Of a stretch of DNA of 64,000 nucleotides, positions 49,387 through 57,597 are shown piece by piece. Source of the DNA: Aminicenans sp964648465 (GTDB lineage: Bacteria; Acidobacteriota; Aminicenantia; Aminicenantales; Aminicenantaceae); the NCBI GenBank assembly GCA_964648465.1, contig CAZYMU010000002.1, forward strand, positions 66,578 through 130,577, written 5' to 3'. The notes below the pieces were generated by a model. The model saw nothing but the letters and a program-made list of their open reading frames with translations, did no database searches and was not told the origin of the DNA. Positions within the stretch are counted from its first letter, which is position 1; each line of letters opens with the position of its first letter. A program made the translations under genes and the position numbers.

Positions 49387-49944
49387 TTACAGTTCAAGAA
49401 TTTCTTTCTCTTTGGCCTTGGCAAGTTCTTCTATCTTTGTTATATGATCGTCAATAATTTCCTGCACTTTCTCATAACCCCAGAATTTATCGTCTTCTGT
49501 GATTTCTTTGTTTTTTTCTAATTCTTCAATATCTTCTTTTGCCTCTCTTCTCATAATGCGGAGGGCTGTCTTTTCTTCCTCCATAATACCTTTAATATAT
49601 TTTACTATTTCCTTTCTTCTGTCTTCATCTAAAGGCGGAATGGGGACTTTGAGTGTTTTGCCATCGTTTATGGGATTAAGACCCAGATCAGCAGTTCTTA
49701 TCGCTTTGTCAATTGGCCCTAAATAAGATGGATCCCAGGGATGAATAGAAATTAAAGTGGGGTCAGGGACGCCTAGTGTTGCTACCTGGTTAATAGGTGT
49801 TAGGGTGCCATAATAGTCAACTTTTATATCTTCGAAAAGAGTGATATTTGCCCGGCCGGTTCTCAGTTTGCTCATGTCCTTACGGAAATGTTCTACAGAA
49901 ACATCCATCCTTTTTTTAAGCTCGTTTAAAACCTCTTTAACCAT
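49387..49944 (-). CDS. frr: Ribosome recycling factor
   Basis: RRF of 185 residues, the normal length; with EF-G it splits post-termination ribosomes. Conserved RTGRANITLFEDIKVDYYG, TLISIHPWDP, LTEERRKE-equivalent (LDEDRRKEIVKY) and the C-terminal EIIDDHITKIEELAKAKEKEI helix are all visible. It is the last gene of the ribosomal-protein operon and convergent with the sigma cassette 20 bp away. Confidence 0.97.
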   Translation of the reverse strand: MVKEVLNELKKRMDVSVEHFRKDMSKLRTGRANITLFEDIKVDYYGTLTPINQVATLGVPDPTLISIHPWDPSYLGPIDKAIRTADLGLNPINDGKTLKVPIPPLDEDRRKEIVKYIKGIMEEEKTALRIMRREAKEDIEELEKNKEITEDDKFWGYEKVQEIIDDHITKIEELAKAKEKEILEL

Positions 49945-50002
49945 GTTTATCCGTTTCCAAAATATATATTCAGGAAAACATCATTTTTATGAAAATTAGG
50001 AT

Positions 50003-50728
50003 TTATTTCCCGGAAATCAGGGTTCCGATTTCATGCCCTAATACAGCTTTTTTTATGTTTCCTTTTTCTAAAAGGCTGAAGACAATAATAGGAAGGTTGT
50101 TTTCCTTGCACAAGGAGATTGCTGTTGCATCCATGACTTCTAAATTTTCTTTTATCACATCTATATACTTGATTGAAATGAACTTTTTAGCTTCGGGATG
50201 TTTTAAAGGATCTGCCGAGTAAACGCCGTCGACTTTTGTTGCTTTTAATATTACCTGAGCCTTTATCTCCAGAGCTCTCAATGCGGCCGCTGTATCTGTT
50301 GTAAAATATGGGCTCCCGATGCCGGCGCTAAATATAACAATCCTTCCTTTTTCAAGATGCCTATTGACTTTTCTTCTAACAAAAGGCTCTGCAACTGCTT
50401 TGATCTCAATGGCAGAGACATGGCGCGTAGCGACACCTTCCTTTTCGATGGCATCCTGAAGGGCAATTCCGTTAATTATTGTAGCCAGCAGACCCATGTA
50501 ATCTGCCGAAGCACGATCCATTCCGGCTTCGGTTCCGCGAATTCCGCGGAAGATATTTCCGCCCCCTATCATTATGGCGATTTGGATGTCTAAATCGTGG
50601 ATTTCTTTTATCTCTTTAGCAATGGCCCTGGTTGTTTCTAGGCCGATTCCGAAGCGGAGTTTTCCTAAAAGAGATTCACCGCTTAATTTTAGTAAAATCC
50701 TCTTGTATGCTGGCTTTAGTTGAGACAT
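50003..50728 (-). CDS. pyrH: UMP kinase
   Basis: PyrH phosphorylates UMP to UDP and is a hexameric amino-acid-kinase-fold enzyme. The 241-residue sequence has the N-terminal RILLKLSGESLLG, IMIGGGNIFRG, DYMGLLATIING and ATKVDGVYSADPLKHPEAKKF, all diagnostic. It lies between tsf and frr in the standard bacterial order. There is no strong ribosome-binding site; its start is 8 nt after the tsf stop, so coupling is likely. Confidence 0.97.
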   Translation of the reverse strand: MSQLKPAYKRILLKLSGESLLGKLRFGIGLETTRAIAKEIKEIHDLDIQIAIMIGGGNIFRGIRGTEAGMDRASADYMGLLATIINGIALQDAIEKEGVATRHVSAIEIKAVAEPFVRRKVNRHLEKGRIVIFSAGIGSPYFTTDTAAALRALEIKAQVILKATKVDGVYSADPLKHPEAKKFISIKYIDVIKENLEVMDATAISLCKENNLPIIVFSLLEKGNIKKAVLGHEIGTLISGK

Positions 50729-50736
50729 GCTAAATC

Positions 50737-51333
50737 TTAGGGTTGGCCGATTTCAAAACGGGCAAACCTTTTAATTCTTATGTTCTCCCCAAATTTTGCA
50801 ATATATGAAGCAATAAGTTTTTTAATCGAAATTTTATCGTCCTTAATAAAAAGTTGGTCCAGTAGACAGACCTCTTGGAAAAATTTGTTCAGCTTTCCCT
50901 GTACAATCTTTTCAATTATTTCAGGAGGTTTGTTTGAGTCTTTAAACTGCTCAAGGATAATCTCTTTTTCCTGGTCTATAACTTCCTGAGGTATTTCATC
51001 TGAAGAGATATATTTTGGATTGGCTGCTGCGATGTGCAGAGTGATATTCTTTACTAGCTCCTGGAATTCATTGTTACGGGCTACAAAATCCGACTCACAA
51101 TTTGCTTCTATAAGAACTCCTATTTTGCCGTTAAGATGAATGTATGATCCTATTATTCCATCTGCAGTTTCCCGGCTCATTTTGTCTTTGGCTCTTGCAT
51201 AGCCTTTTTTCCTCAAAATGACGATTGCTTTTTCGATATCTCCACTGCTTTCCTGGAGTGCCTTTTTGCATTCCATCATACCAATTCCCGTACGTTGGCG
51301 AAGTTCTTTGACTAATCCAGCTATAATTTCCAT
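50737..51333 (-). CDS. tsf: Translation elongation factor Ts (short form)
   Basis: EF-Ts recycles EF-Tu by exchanging GDP for GTP. The N-terminal UBA-like domain (VKELRQRTGIGMMECKKALQESSGDIEKAI) and the core CESDFVARNNEFQ are clear. At 198 residues it is about two-thirds of the E. coli length and ends after the first core subdomain region (LLDQLFIKDDKISIKKLIA), as in Thermus-type short EF-Ts. GAGGAG precedes the ATG. It follows rpsB by 3 nt. Confidence 0.97.
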   Translation of the reverse strand: MEIIAGLVKELRQRTGIGMMECKKALQESSGDIEKAIVILRKKGYARAKDKMSRETADGIIGSYIHLNGKIGVLIEANCESDFVARNNEFQELVKNITLHIAAANPKYISSDEIPQEVIDQEKEIILEQFKDSNKPPEIIEKIVQGKLNKFFQEVCLLDQLFIKDDKISIKKLIASYIAKFGENIRIKRFARFEIGQP

Positions 51334-51336
51334 CTC

Positions 51337-52164
51337 TTAGTTCTCCTCTATCTTTTTTTCCTTTTCAGCAGAAGTGCTTTCGTTTGCTTCTGCAGGAGTC
51401 TTTTCTTCAGAGGGAGGAATCTGGTTTTCATCTGGATTTACCTCGCTTTCTCTTTCCATTTCCTGAAGCTCGTTTTCTATCTTGTTTTTTTTGCCCTCTA
51501 TTATGGCTTCTGTTATTTTTGACGTGAATAATTCAATGGCTCTTACCGCATCATCATTGCCTGGAATTGGATAATCTATATTTTCAGGGTCTCCGTTTGT
51601 ATCAACTATTGCTACAATGGGAATGTTGAGTTTCTGGGCTTCCAGAATGGCGATCTGTTCCTTACACGAATCAATTACAAACATTGCACCTGGCATTTCC
51701 AGCATGTTTTTTATTCCGCCCAAATTTTTAGAGAGCTTCCTGAAAACTTTTTCCTGCCGGGACTGTTCTTTCTTTGACAGGAGTTCCCACCGGCCGTCCG
51801 ATTTCATCTCTTCCAATTCCAGTAGTTTCTCTACACTTCCCCTAATGACGTTAAAGTTAGTCAGCAATCCTCCCAACCAGCGCTGGTTGACATAGCAGGA
51901 TTCACATTTTTGAGCATAATCTTTAATGATATCTTGTGCCTGCTTTTTTGTCCCTACCATCAGGACATCTTTTCCGTTTTCTGCGACACTCTTTATAAAT
52001 TCAAGAGCTTCTTTAAAGGATTTTATTGTTTTTTGAAGGTCGATAATATAGATTTTGTTCCTCTGGCCAAAGATATAATCCTTCATCTTGGGATTCCATC
52101 TTTTTGTCTGGTGACCAAAATGAACTCCCGCTTCCAAAAGTTCTTTCATGCTTACTGATATCAA
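51337..52164 (-). CDS. rpsB: 30S ribosomal protein S2 with acidic C-terminal extension
   Basis: S2 is recognised by MKELLEAGVHFGHQTKRWNPKM, the GTKKQAQDIIKDYAQ region and VAIVDTNGDPENIDYPIPGNDDA. The last 45 residues or so are an acidic, low-complexity extension (SEVNPDENQIPPSEEKTPAE), beyond the usual S2 end. The start is TTG at 52164: GGAGG lies 7 nt before it, and the resulting N-terminus MISVSMKELLEAG matches homologues; the internal ATG five codons on is too far from the ribosome-binding site. Confidence 0.97.
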   Translation of the reverse strand: MISVSMKELLEAGVHFGHQTKRWNPKMKDYIFGQRNKIYIIDLQKTIKSFKEALEFIKSVAENGKDVLMVGTKKQAQDIIKDYAQKCESCYVNQRWLGGLLTNFNVIRGSVEKLLELEEMKSDGRWELLSKKEQSRQEKVFRKLSKNLGGIKNMLEMPGAMFVIDSCKEQIAILEAQKLNIPIVAIVDTNGDPENIDYPIPGNDDAVRAIELFTSKITEAIIEGKKNKIENELQEMERESEVNPDENQIPPSEEKTPAEANESTSAEKEKKIEEN

Positions 52165-52178
52165 CTTTAATCCTCCGC

Positions 52179-52583
52179 TTATCTCTTGTGATATTGAGGG
52201 GCCTTGCGTGCGCCGAGAAGTCCATATTTTTTTCTTTCTTTAATTCTGGAATCTCTCGTTAGAAATCCCGCCTTTTTAAGAGACGGTTTTAATTCCATGT
52301 TGAATTCGATTAATGCTCTTGCAATTCCCAGGCGAACTGCTTCTGCCTGTCCGGATATTCCGCCCCCGTTTATACGGATAAACAGATCGAATTTATTCTC
52401 TGTTCCTGTTAAAAAAAGTGGCTCCTTGATGATATGCTTCTGTGAGTTTGAATTAAAGAACTCATCAAATGGATGAGGCCTTTTGTTTACATATAAAGTG
52501 ATGTCTCCTTTTCCTGGCCTTAAAAAGACCCTGGCAACAGCAGTTTTTCTCTTTCCCGTTCCATAATACTGAATTAAGCTCAA
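52179..52583 (-). CDS. rpsI: 30S ribosomal protein S9
   Basis: S9 of 134 residues. The N-terminal YYGTGKRKTAVARVFLRPGKG, INGGGISGQAEAVRLGIARAL and the C-terminal tail DSRIKERKKYGLLGARKAPQYHKR (the basic tail that reaches the P-site tRNA) are present. The start is TTG 52583 with AGGAGGA about 5 nt upstream. It lies between rplM and rpsB, 8 nt after rplM. Confidence 0.97.
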   Translation of the reverse strand: MSLIQYYGTGKRKTAVARVFLRPGKGDITLYVNKRPHPFDEFFNSNSQKHIIKEPLFLTGTENKFDLFIRINGGGISGQAEAVRLGIARALIEFNMELKPSLKKAGFLTRDSRIKERKKYGLLGARKAPQYHKR

Positions 52584-52591
52584 GATTCCTC

Positions 52592-53020
52592 CTAAATCTG
52601 GTGTTCCTCTGGTTTTTGTGCTTCGTGTGGATGATTTGGACCACTGTAAACTTTAAGCTTTTGATAAACAGAACGTCCAAGCTTGTTTTTTGGAATCATC
52701 CCCCAGACTGCTTTTCTAATGACTTCCTCAGGTTTTTTTTCTAAAAGTTCTTTGAGACTCTTTTCTTTTATCCCGCCTGGGTAGCCGGTATGAGAGTAAT
52801 ACTTTTTCTGTTCCATCTTATTTCCTGTTACCTTAACCTTATCAGCATTGATAACAACAACAAAATCTCCGCAGTCTAGAAAATCAACAAATTCCGGTTT
52901 TCTCTTCCCGCGCAGCAAGACTGCAATTTCAGTAGCAAGACGGCCGAGAATTTTTCCTTCTGCATCGATCAACCACCACTTTTTTTCGATATCCTTTTTT
53001 TTAGGAATAAACGTCTTCAT
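52592..53020 (-). CDS. rplM: 50S ribosomal protein L13
   Basis: L13 of 142 residues, the usual length. WWLIDAEGKILGRLATEIAVLLRGK, VVVINADKVKVTGNKMEQKKYYSHTGYPGG and AVWGMIPKNKLGR are diagnostic. It is the first gene of a six-gene operon (rplM-rpsI-rpsB-tsf-pyrH-frr). No sharp promoter was recognised in the 45 nt to the preceding gene. Confidence 0.97.
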   Translation of the reverse strand: MKTFIPKKKDIEKKWWLIDAEGKILGRLATEIAVLLRGKRKPEFVDFLDCGDFVVVINADKVKVTGNKMEQKKYYSHTGYPGGIKEKSLKELLEKKPEEVIRKAVWGMIPKNKLGRSVYQKLKVYSGPNHPHEAQKPEEHQI

Positions 53021-53065
53021 TATTATTAACCTTTAACCTTAGAAACAGAAAATGTTGACTATCTT

Positions 53066-54055
53066 CTAGTGTGCATCTCTTAATTCACGCTCTAGTCTCT
53101 TTCTTTCTTGTTCCTTTTTTCTTAGTTCCAGGAATTTCTCATTCCACCTGTCAGCCTCAGCAATATATCTTTTTTCTCTATTTGGATAAATTTTTGAGTG
53201 AATATTTCTATAAAGCATGTTGATATATGAATATGTGAATGAATAGTCTTTGTCTAATTCGTATGATTTCATCAAGGCCTTTTCACTTTCATCCGCCAAC
53301 TTCTTTCTTTCTTCTAATGACAGGATATTCTGAAGTCGGTAAACCTTGGAAAAACGGTTTACTCCTATCGTATAGTAGGTTAAGGCATCGTCTGGTTTTA
53401 ATTCTAAAATTTTTCTGTGCAAATCGCAGGACTTATCGAATAGAGGCATTGGTCGTTTTTCACCATAGTATTGAGCCAAATAAGCGTATCCCTCGGGATT
53501 TTCAGAATCGGTTTCAATTCTTCGCAGGTACATGTCTTCGGCTTTTTTCCCAAGTTCTTCCTTTTCGCCTGCATACCTTTTATAAAATCCGGCAACAACG
53601 TAGTAGTTATCCATATGTGTTGGCTCCATTTTGATTATACTTAGATATAGAGCCTCAGCATTGTCAAAATCGCCCAAATTATCGTACATGTCCCCTAAAG
53701 AGAAAATAATATCTTTATTAGTGGGATCGATTTCGAGTGCCTTTTTCAAAGCATCAAGGGCCTTTGTTTTTCTCTCTTCATTTGCCTCGCTTTCGTCTCC
53801 TGGTTTATAGAGGTTCTTATAGCTTTCTCCTAAAAAACGGTAAGCTTCAATTAGATCAGGATTATAGCTTAGAGCCAGCTCATACTCTTCTATAGCCTTT
53901 CGGTAATAGTTATCACTGAAATTGTTATTGGCCTCAGTAAAATGATAGTTTGCCTTCAGCTTGTTAATACTGAGTTTCTGGCAGCTTGTAGAAATGAAAA
54001 TAACGGCCAGTGCAAGAAGAATTAATAGAGCAACATTTATAGCCTTTCGAAACAT
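53066..54055 (-). CDS. TPR-repeat lipoprotein
   Basis: A 329-residue lipoprotein. The signal ends in ISTSC (Cys at residue 25). The mature chain is a series of TPR units (YYRKAIEEYELALSYNPDLIEAYRFLGESYKNL, KALDALKKALEIDPTNKDIIFSLGDMYDNLGDFDNAEALYLSIIKMEPT and others) and ends in a highly charged helix (LELRKKEQERKRLERELRDAH). It probably scaffolds periplasmic or outer-membrane complexes. The start is ATG 54055, preceded by an excellent AAGGAGGT; an in-frame start 12 codons upstream lacks one. Confidence 0.82.
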   Translation of the reverse strand: MFRKAINVALLILLALAVIFISTSCQKLSINKLKANYHFTEANNNFSDNYYRKAIEEYELALSYNPDLIEAYRFLGESYKNLYKPGDESEANEERKTKALDALKKALEIDPTNKDIIFSLGDMYDNLGDFDNAEALYLSIIKMEPTHMDNYYVVAGFYKRYAGEKEELGKKAEDMYLRRIETDSENPEGYAYLAQYYGEKRPMPLFDKSCDLHRKILELKPDDALTYYTIGVNRFSKVYRLQNILSLEERKKLADESEKALMKSYELDKDYSFTYSYINMLYRNIHSKIYPNREKRYIAEADRWNEKFLELRKKEQERKRLERELRDAH

Positions 54056-54181
54056 CGTGACCTCCTTAATCATCGAGTCATATATTGTCAAGAAATATTC
54101 CTCTTAAAACTAAATTTATAAAGGAATATAGCATTAAAGTCAAGGATAAAAAAGGCAGTGTTGTGGTTAAGAACAAGGATC

Positions 54182-55486
54182 TTAGTTCTGTTTCAAGAGC
54201 AGACGGATTGGTGTTCCAATGTAATCAAATTTTTCATGTATGAGGCGAATAAAAAACTTCTTGTAGGAAGGAGCAAGAGAACATTTTGAATGGGTAAAAA
54301 GAATAAAAGTAGGTGGAAGAATTTTCTTTTGTGTCATATATTTTATCTTAATTCTCCTTTTTTCCCTTGAGACCGGTGGGTGATTCGAATTTATCCAGGA
54401 TAAGAAATTATTTAGCTTAGATGTTGAAACTTTCTTGCATGCATTTGAATATACCTGTTCAGCAATGTCAAGAATTTTTACTGCCCTCTGGCCGGATAAA
54501 GCGGAGATAAAAAGAAGTGGAGCATAGGAGACAAAATCTAACTTTTCATAAATTCTCCTCTTAAATTTTTCAGACGATTTGGAATCTTTCGGGATTAAGT
54601 CCCACTTGTTCAAAGCTATTAGCATGGGCTTTCCTGACTCCTGTGCTAGGTGAGCAATAGCTGTATCTTGGCGTGTGGGACATTCTTGTGCATCCACAAT
54701 CAGGCTTATTACATCTGCTTGAATAATATCTTTTTTTGCTTTGACAATACTGGCTTTTTCTCGCTTGTCGCGTGTGCGGCTTAGCTTGCGTATGCCTGCT
54801 GTGTCAACAAGACAAAATGTTTTTTTGTTCCTGCAAATCAGAGTGTCGGTGCTGTCTCTCGTTGTCCCCGGGATTTCGCTTACAATCAATTTTTCCTGCC
54901 CGCATAAACGGTTGACTATCGAGGATTTCCCCACATTAATACGGCCGACAACTGCAATTTTTAAAGGATCGGTGTCATTCTTTTCCAAAGAAGGTTCGGG
55001 AAGGACATCTATGATGTTTTCCTCCAAGTACTCAAGGTTTCTTTTATGTTCGGCTGAGATAGCAAAAATTTGTTCTTCTCCCAGCCGAAAAAAATCCCCG
55101 AGATTTTTCTCTTCGTAAGGGGAATCTATCTTGTTGACAATCACAAATATGGGTTTATTCAATTTTTTTAATGAAAAAAAGAGATCCTCTTCTGCAGGCA
55201 GCAGTTCTCTCTTTCCATCGAGAACAAAAAGCAGAATATCGGCCTCCTTTGATGCTTCCCAGGCTTTCTTTTTTACTTGAGAAGAAAGCAGGTCTCCCTT
55301 GGAGTCAAAGAACCCTCCTGTATCGACAAGAACAAACTCTTTATTATCCAATTTGCATATTGAGGAAACTTGATCACGTGTCATGCCGGGTAGTGAGTGA
55401 ACGAGCGATTTCTTTCTTTTTAGGAGTCTGTTAAATAGAGTGGATTTTCCCACATTAGGAAAACCGACAATAGCGACTTTTTTCAT
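54182..55486 (-). CDS. der: Ribosome-assembly GTPase Der (EngA)
   Basis: Der has two tandem GTPase domains and a KH-like C-terminal domain and is needed for 50S maturation. Both P-loops are visible (GFPNVGKSTLFNRLL at residues 8-22 and GRINVGKSSIVNRLC near 182), each with its own DTGG or DTAG switch and NKID/NKWD base-recognition motif. The C-terminus (HPPVSREKRRIKIKYMTQKK, then IGTPIRLLLK) is typical. At 434 residues it has the normal length. No tight operon partner; GerMN and amidase genes lie just upstream. Confidence 0.97.
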   Translation of the reverse strand: MKKVAIVGFPNVGKSTLFNRLLKRKKSLVHSLPGMTRDQVSSICKLDNKEFVLVDTGGFFDSKGDLLSSQVKKKAWEASKEADILLFVLDGKRELLPAEEDLFFSLKKLNKPIFVIVNKIDSPYEEKNLGDFFRLGEEQIFAISAEHKRNLEYLEENIIDVLPEPSLEKNDTDPLKIAVVGRINVGKSSIVNRLCGQEKLIVSEIPGTTRDSTDTLICRNKKTFCLVDTAGIRKLSRTRDKREKASIVKAKKDIIQADVISLIVDAQECPTRQDTAIAHLAQESGKPMLIALNKWDLIPKDSKSSEKFKRRIYEKLDFVSYAPLLFISALSGQRAVKILDIAEQVYSNACKKVSTSKLNNFLSWINSNHPPVSREKRRIKIKYMTQKKILPPTFILFTHSKCSLAPSYKKFFIRLIHEKFDYIGTPIRLLLKQN

Positions 55487-55522
55487 ATAAGGAAATACTC
55501 CATTTGCTATCTAGGAAATAAA

Positions 55523-56101
55523 TTAGTTGGCGATTAAATCGTATCTTGGCAGTAGAGGTCGGCTTAGGTCAACATGTCCTGCCAGGGTTTCTCTTTCGTT
55601 CCCTTCGATCAAAAGGAAGACTCTTTTTATAGATTTAAAATTATATGCAAGGGAATTAACTATTGAGAAAATTGTCAGTATTTCAGCAGAAGATCCAGAA
55701 AGGTGTTTTTCTTGAATCTCTCTTGAAAAATCGACATATACAATTCCCTCTTTAGTGATAAAAAGTTCTCTAAGTTTTGTTTCCGGGGGCAGAGGTAAGA
55801 TAAAACTGTTTTGGGACCCTTTAATGAGTTCTTTAATTATTTGTTTTGCCTGGGGGGCAATTGATGAGTCTGAGAGGATATCTCTTTCCTCTGGATGTAA
55901 AAACGTATCATCTTCTGAGGCGAAAAAAAGTATAATCTTTTTAGAGTCTTGAACTTCTCCTGGTAATTGATCCGATGCTGGAGAAGTTGTCGTATATGCT
56001 TCTTTTTTGTATTTTTCACCTCCGCTTCCAAAGAAAATTACAATCAAGATGATAAGCACTATAAGAAGCAGTCCGAGAAGAGCAATCCTTTTCATTTTCA
56101 T
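55523..56101 (-). CDS. GerMN-domain protein
   Basis: A 192-residue membrane-anchored protein. One N-terminal hydrophobic segment (ALLGLLLIVLIILIVIFFG) is followed by a low-complexity linker and a single GerMN domain (KKIILFFASEDDTFLHPEER to GIVYVDFSREIQEKHLSGSSAEILTIFSIVNSL). The domain is common in sporulation and in cell-wall proteins of non-sporulating bacteria, often beside an amidase as here; it may bind or regulate such enzymes. It begins 12 nt after the amidase stop. Confidence 0.85.
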   Translation of the reverse strand: MKMKRIALLGLLLIVLIILIVIFFGSGGEKYKKEAYTTTSPASDQLPGEVQDSKKIILFFASEDDTFLHPEERDILSDSSIAPQAKQIIKELIKGSQNSFILPLPPETKLRELFITKEGIVYVDFSREIQEKHLSGSSAEILTIFSIVNSLAYNFKSIKRVFLLIEGNERETLAGHVDLSRPLLPRYDLIAN

Positions 56102-56113
56102 CTTTACGTGTCG

Positions 56114-56968
56114 TTATTGGGAATATTTTCTGAGAAAATCAGTCAAACCTCGACAAATTGCCATGGCAACTTTAGTTTGAAATTCTTCGTTTAACAATTT
56201 TTTCTCTTCCTCAGGGTTGGAGATAAATGCTACTTCCACGAGTACAGCAGGGCACGCCACTCCTGTCAAGACTTTAAAGGGAGCCTGTTTGATCCCTCTA
56301 TTTATTGTGCTAAGGAGTGAATTAAGTTCTATCTGAATGCTTTCAGCAAGCTGGCTGCTGTGTTGGAGATAGGCTGTCTGTGCCATGTCCCACAGAATCA
56401 TCATGATATTATCCTCATCTTCGCTCTGGATCTTCTCCTCGATTGTAGCAGAATTATTTTCCATGTAAGCAAGGCGCCTTGCTTCTTCGTCAGTTGCGTT
56501 TAAACTGAGGAAATAGGTCTCTGAACCCATGGCTTTTTTCCTGGGGGAACTGTTTGCATGGATACTGATAAATAAATATGCCCTGTTGTTATTGGCAATA
56601 GCCGACCTGTTTTCCAGTGAAACATCGATGTCTTTATCTCTTGTAAGGACGACATGATAGCCCATACGCTCTACAATAGCCTTCAATTTAAGGCTCACTG
56701 CAAGAGTAATGTTTTTTTCTAATGATCCAAATTTCCCTTTGGCTCCAGTTTCAAGACCTCCATGGCCAGGGTCAATAACAATGGTTTTTATTCCTTTTTT
56801 CTCCACGCTTGACTGAAGTGGAAAAGAGGGCTCGATCAGTACCCGACTGTATCCAGAGTAATCTATGGCAGATAATTTTATAAAAGGCAGGTTTTGCGAG
56901 AGGAAAAATATTGCAAGCGAGAAAAACATCAATGAAAATATTAATATTCTTTTTTTAAGGCTATGCAA
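56114..56968 (-). CDS. N-acetylmuramoyl-L-alanine amidase (Amidase_3)
   Basis: A 284-residue exported zinc amidase that cuts the lactyl-L-Ala bond of peptidoglycan, helping daughter-cell separation. An uncleaved or signal segment (about residues 6-25) precedes the catalytic domain. Zinc ligands and catalytic residues lie in IDPGHGGLETGAKG, SLEKNITLAVSLKL, LFISIHANSS and VLVEVAFISNPEE. There is no AMIN or SPOR domain. The start is TTG 56968 with GAGG 6 nt upstream. It is followed by the GerMN gene; ssrA lies directly upstream on the same strand. Confidence 0.93.
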   Translation of the reverse strand: MHSLKKRILIFSLMFFSLAIFFLSQNLPFIKLSAIDYSGYSRVLIEPSFPLQSSVEKKGIKTIVIDPGHGGLETGAKGKFGSLEKNITLAVSLKLKAIVERMGYHVVLTRDKDIDVSLENRSAIANNNRAYLFISIHANSSPRKKAMGSETYFLSLNATDEEARRLAYMENNSATIEEKIQSEDEDNIMMILWDMAQTAYLQHSSQLAESIQIELNSLLSTINRGIKQAPFKVLTGVACPAVLVEVAFISNPEEEKKLLNEEFQTKVAMAICRGLTDFLRKYSQ

Positions 56969-56992
56969 TTTGATCCTCTCAGACTGATAATA

Positions 56993-57339
56993 TGGAGGCG
57001 GCGGGAATCGAACCCGCGTCCGAAGATATTCAACATAAGGTTTCTACACGTTTATCCTTTTCTTGAATCTTATTCCACAGTTTCTGAAAAGGCAAGACAC
57101 TATGAAACCAGTCCCGATACTGTTTCGCTTACCAGGTTTAGGACCTGCCTGGCTTGCTATCCTGCTTGTCGACGCTTCCCAAACACCACAGGAAAATGTA
57201 GGGGAAACGGCATGCCTACTTATTAGGCAGCAACTTGCAGTGGTTCTGCATTTACTTTGTTCCACCTGTTTATCGAGGTGGGTGGGACCTCGACATGCAA
57301 CCTTTGTCTCACTACCTCCGTCGAATCCAGTTCGCCCCC
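56993..57339 (-). ncRNA. ssrA: tmRNA
   Basis: A one-piece tmRNA of 347 nt. The 5' acceptor strand GGGGGCG pairs with CGCCTCC at the 3' end, and the conserved GAACTGGATTCGAC follows the 5' end. The 3' part has the T-arm GGGTTCGATTCCC and discriminator A; CCA is not encoded. The tag frame ends in two stops (TAATAA at 57225-57220) and reads V-N-A-E-P-L-Q-V-A-A at 57255-57226, with resumption at GTA or at GCA two codons later. It frees stalled ribosomes together with SmpB. Confidence 0.96.
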
Positions 57340-57354
57340 AACTCCTAAACACAA

Positions 57355-57384
57355 ATTATATTTTAAATTGGCAAATCTTGTCAA
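57355..57384 (-). promoter_or_regulatory. ssrA promoter
   Basis: Minus strand TTGACA (57384-57379), 18-bp spacer, TATAAT (57360-57355), 15 nt before the mature 5' end. Both boxes are perfect sigma-70 consensus. Confidence 0.8.
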
Positions 57385-57444
57385 CATCTCTCTGACGACG
57401 ATGTTAGCCTTTGGTTCTATGGTTTTCTCTGTATAACCAGAATC

Positions 57445-57521
57445 TGGCGGGGCCGACGAGACTCGAACTCGCGACCTCCGGCGTGACAGGCCGGCGTTCT
57501 AACCGACTGAACTACGACCCC
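57445..57521 (-). tRNA. tRNA-Asp (GUC)
   Basis: A 77-nt tRNA with encoded CCA. Acceptor GGGGTCG pairs with CGGCCCC, discriminator G. The D arm GTTCAGTCGGTTAGAAC and the anticodon arm CCGGC-CTGTCAC-GCCGG give GUC. The T-arm is GCGAGTTCGAGTCTCGT. It lies 106 nt upstream of ssrA on the same strand. Confidence 0.97.
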
Positions 57522-57536
57522 GCTCAGGGCGAAAGA

Positions 57537-57565
57537 ATTATAATCATTAAGTACTAAATTTTCAA
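57537..57565 (-). promoter_or_regulatory. tRNA-Asp promoter
   Basis: Minus strand TTGAAA (57565-57560), 17-bp spacer, TATAAT (57542-57537), 15 nt before the tRNA. TTAATGATTATA matches the -10 region at 19366. Confidence 0.7.
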
Positions 57566-57597
57566 TAGTCTAAACGGATTAAGCTGCCTTAACAGAT

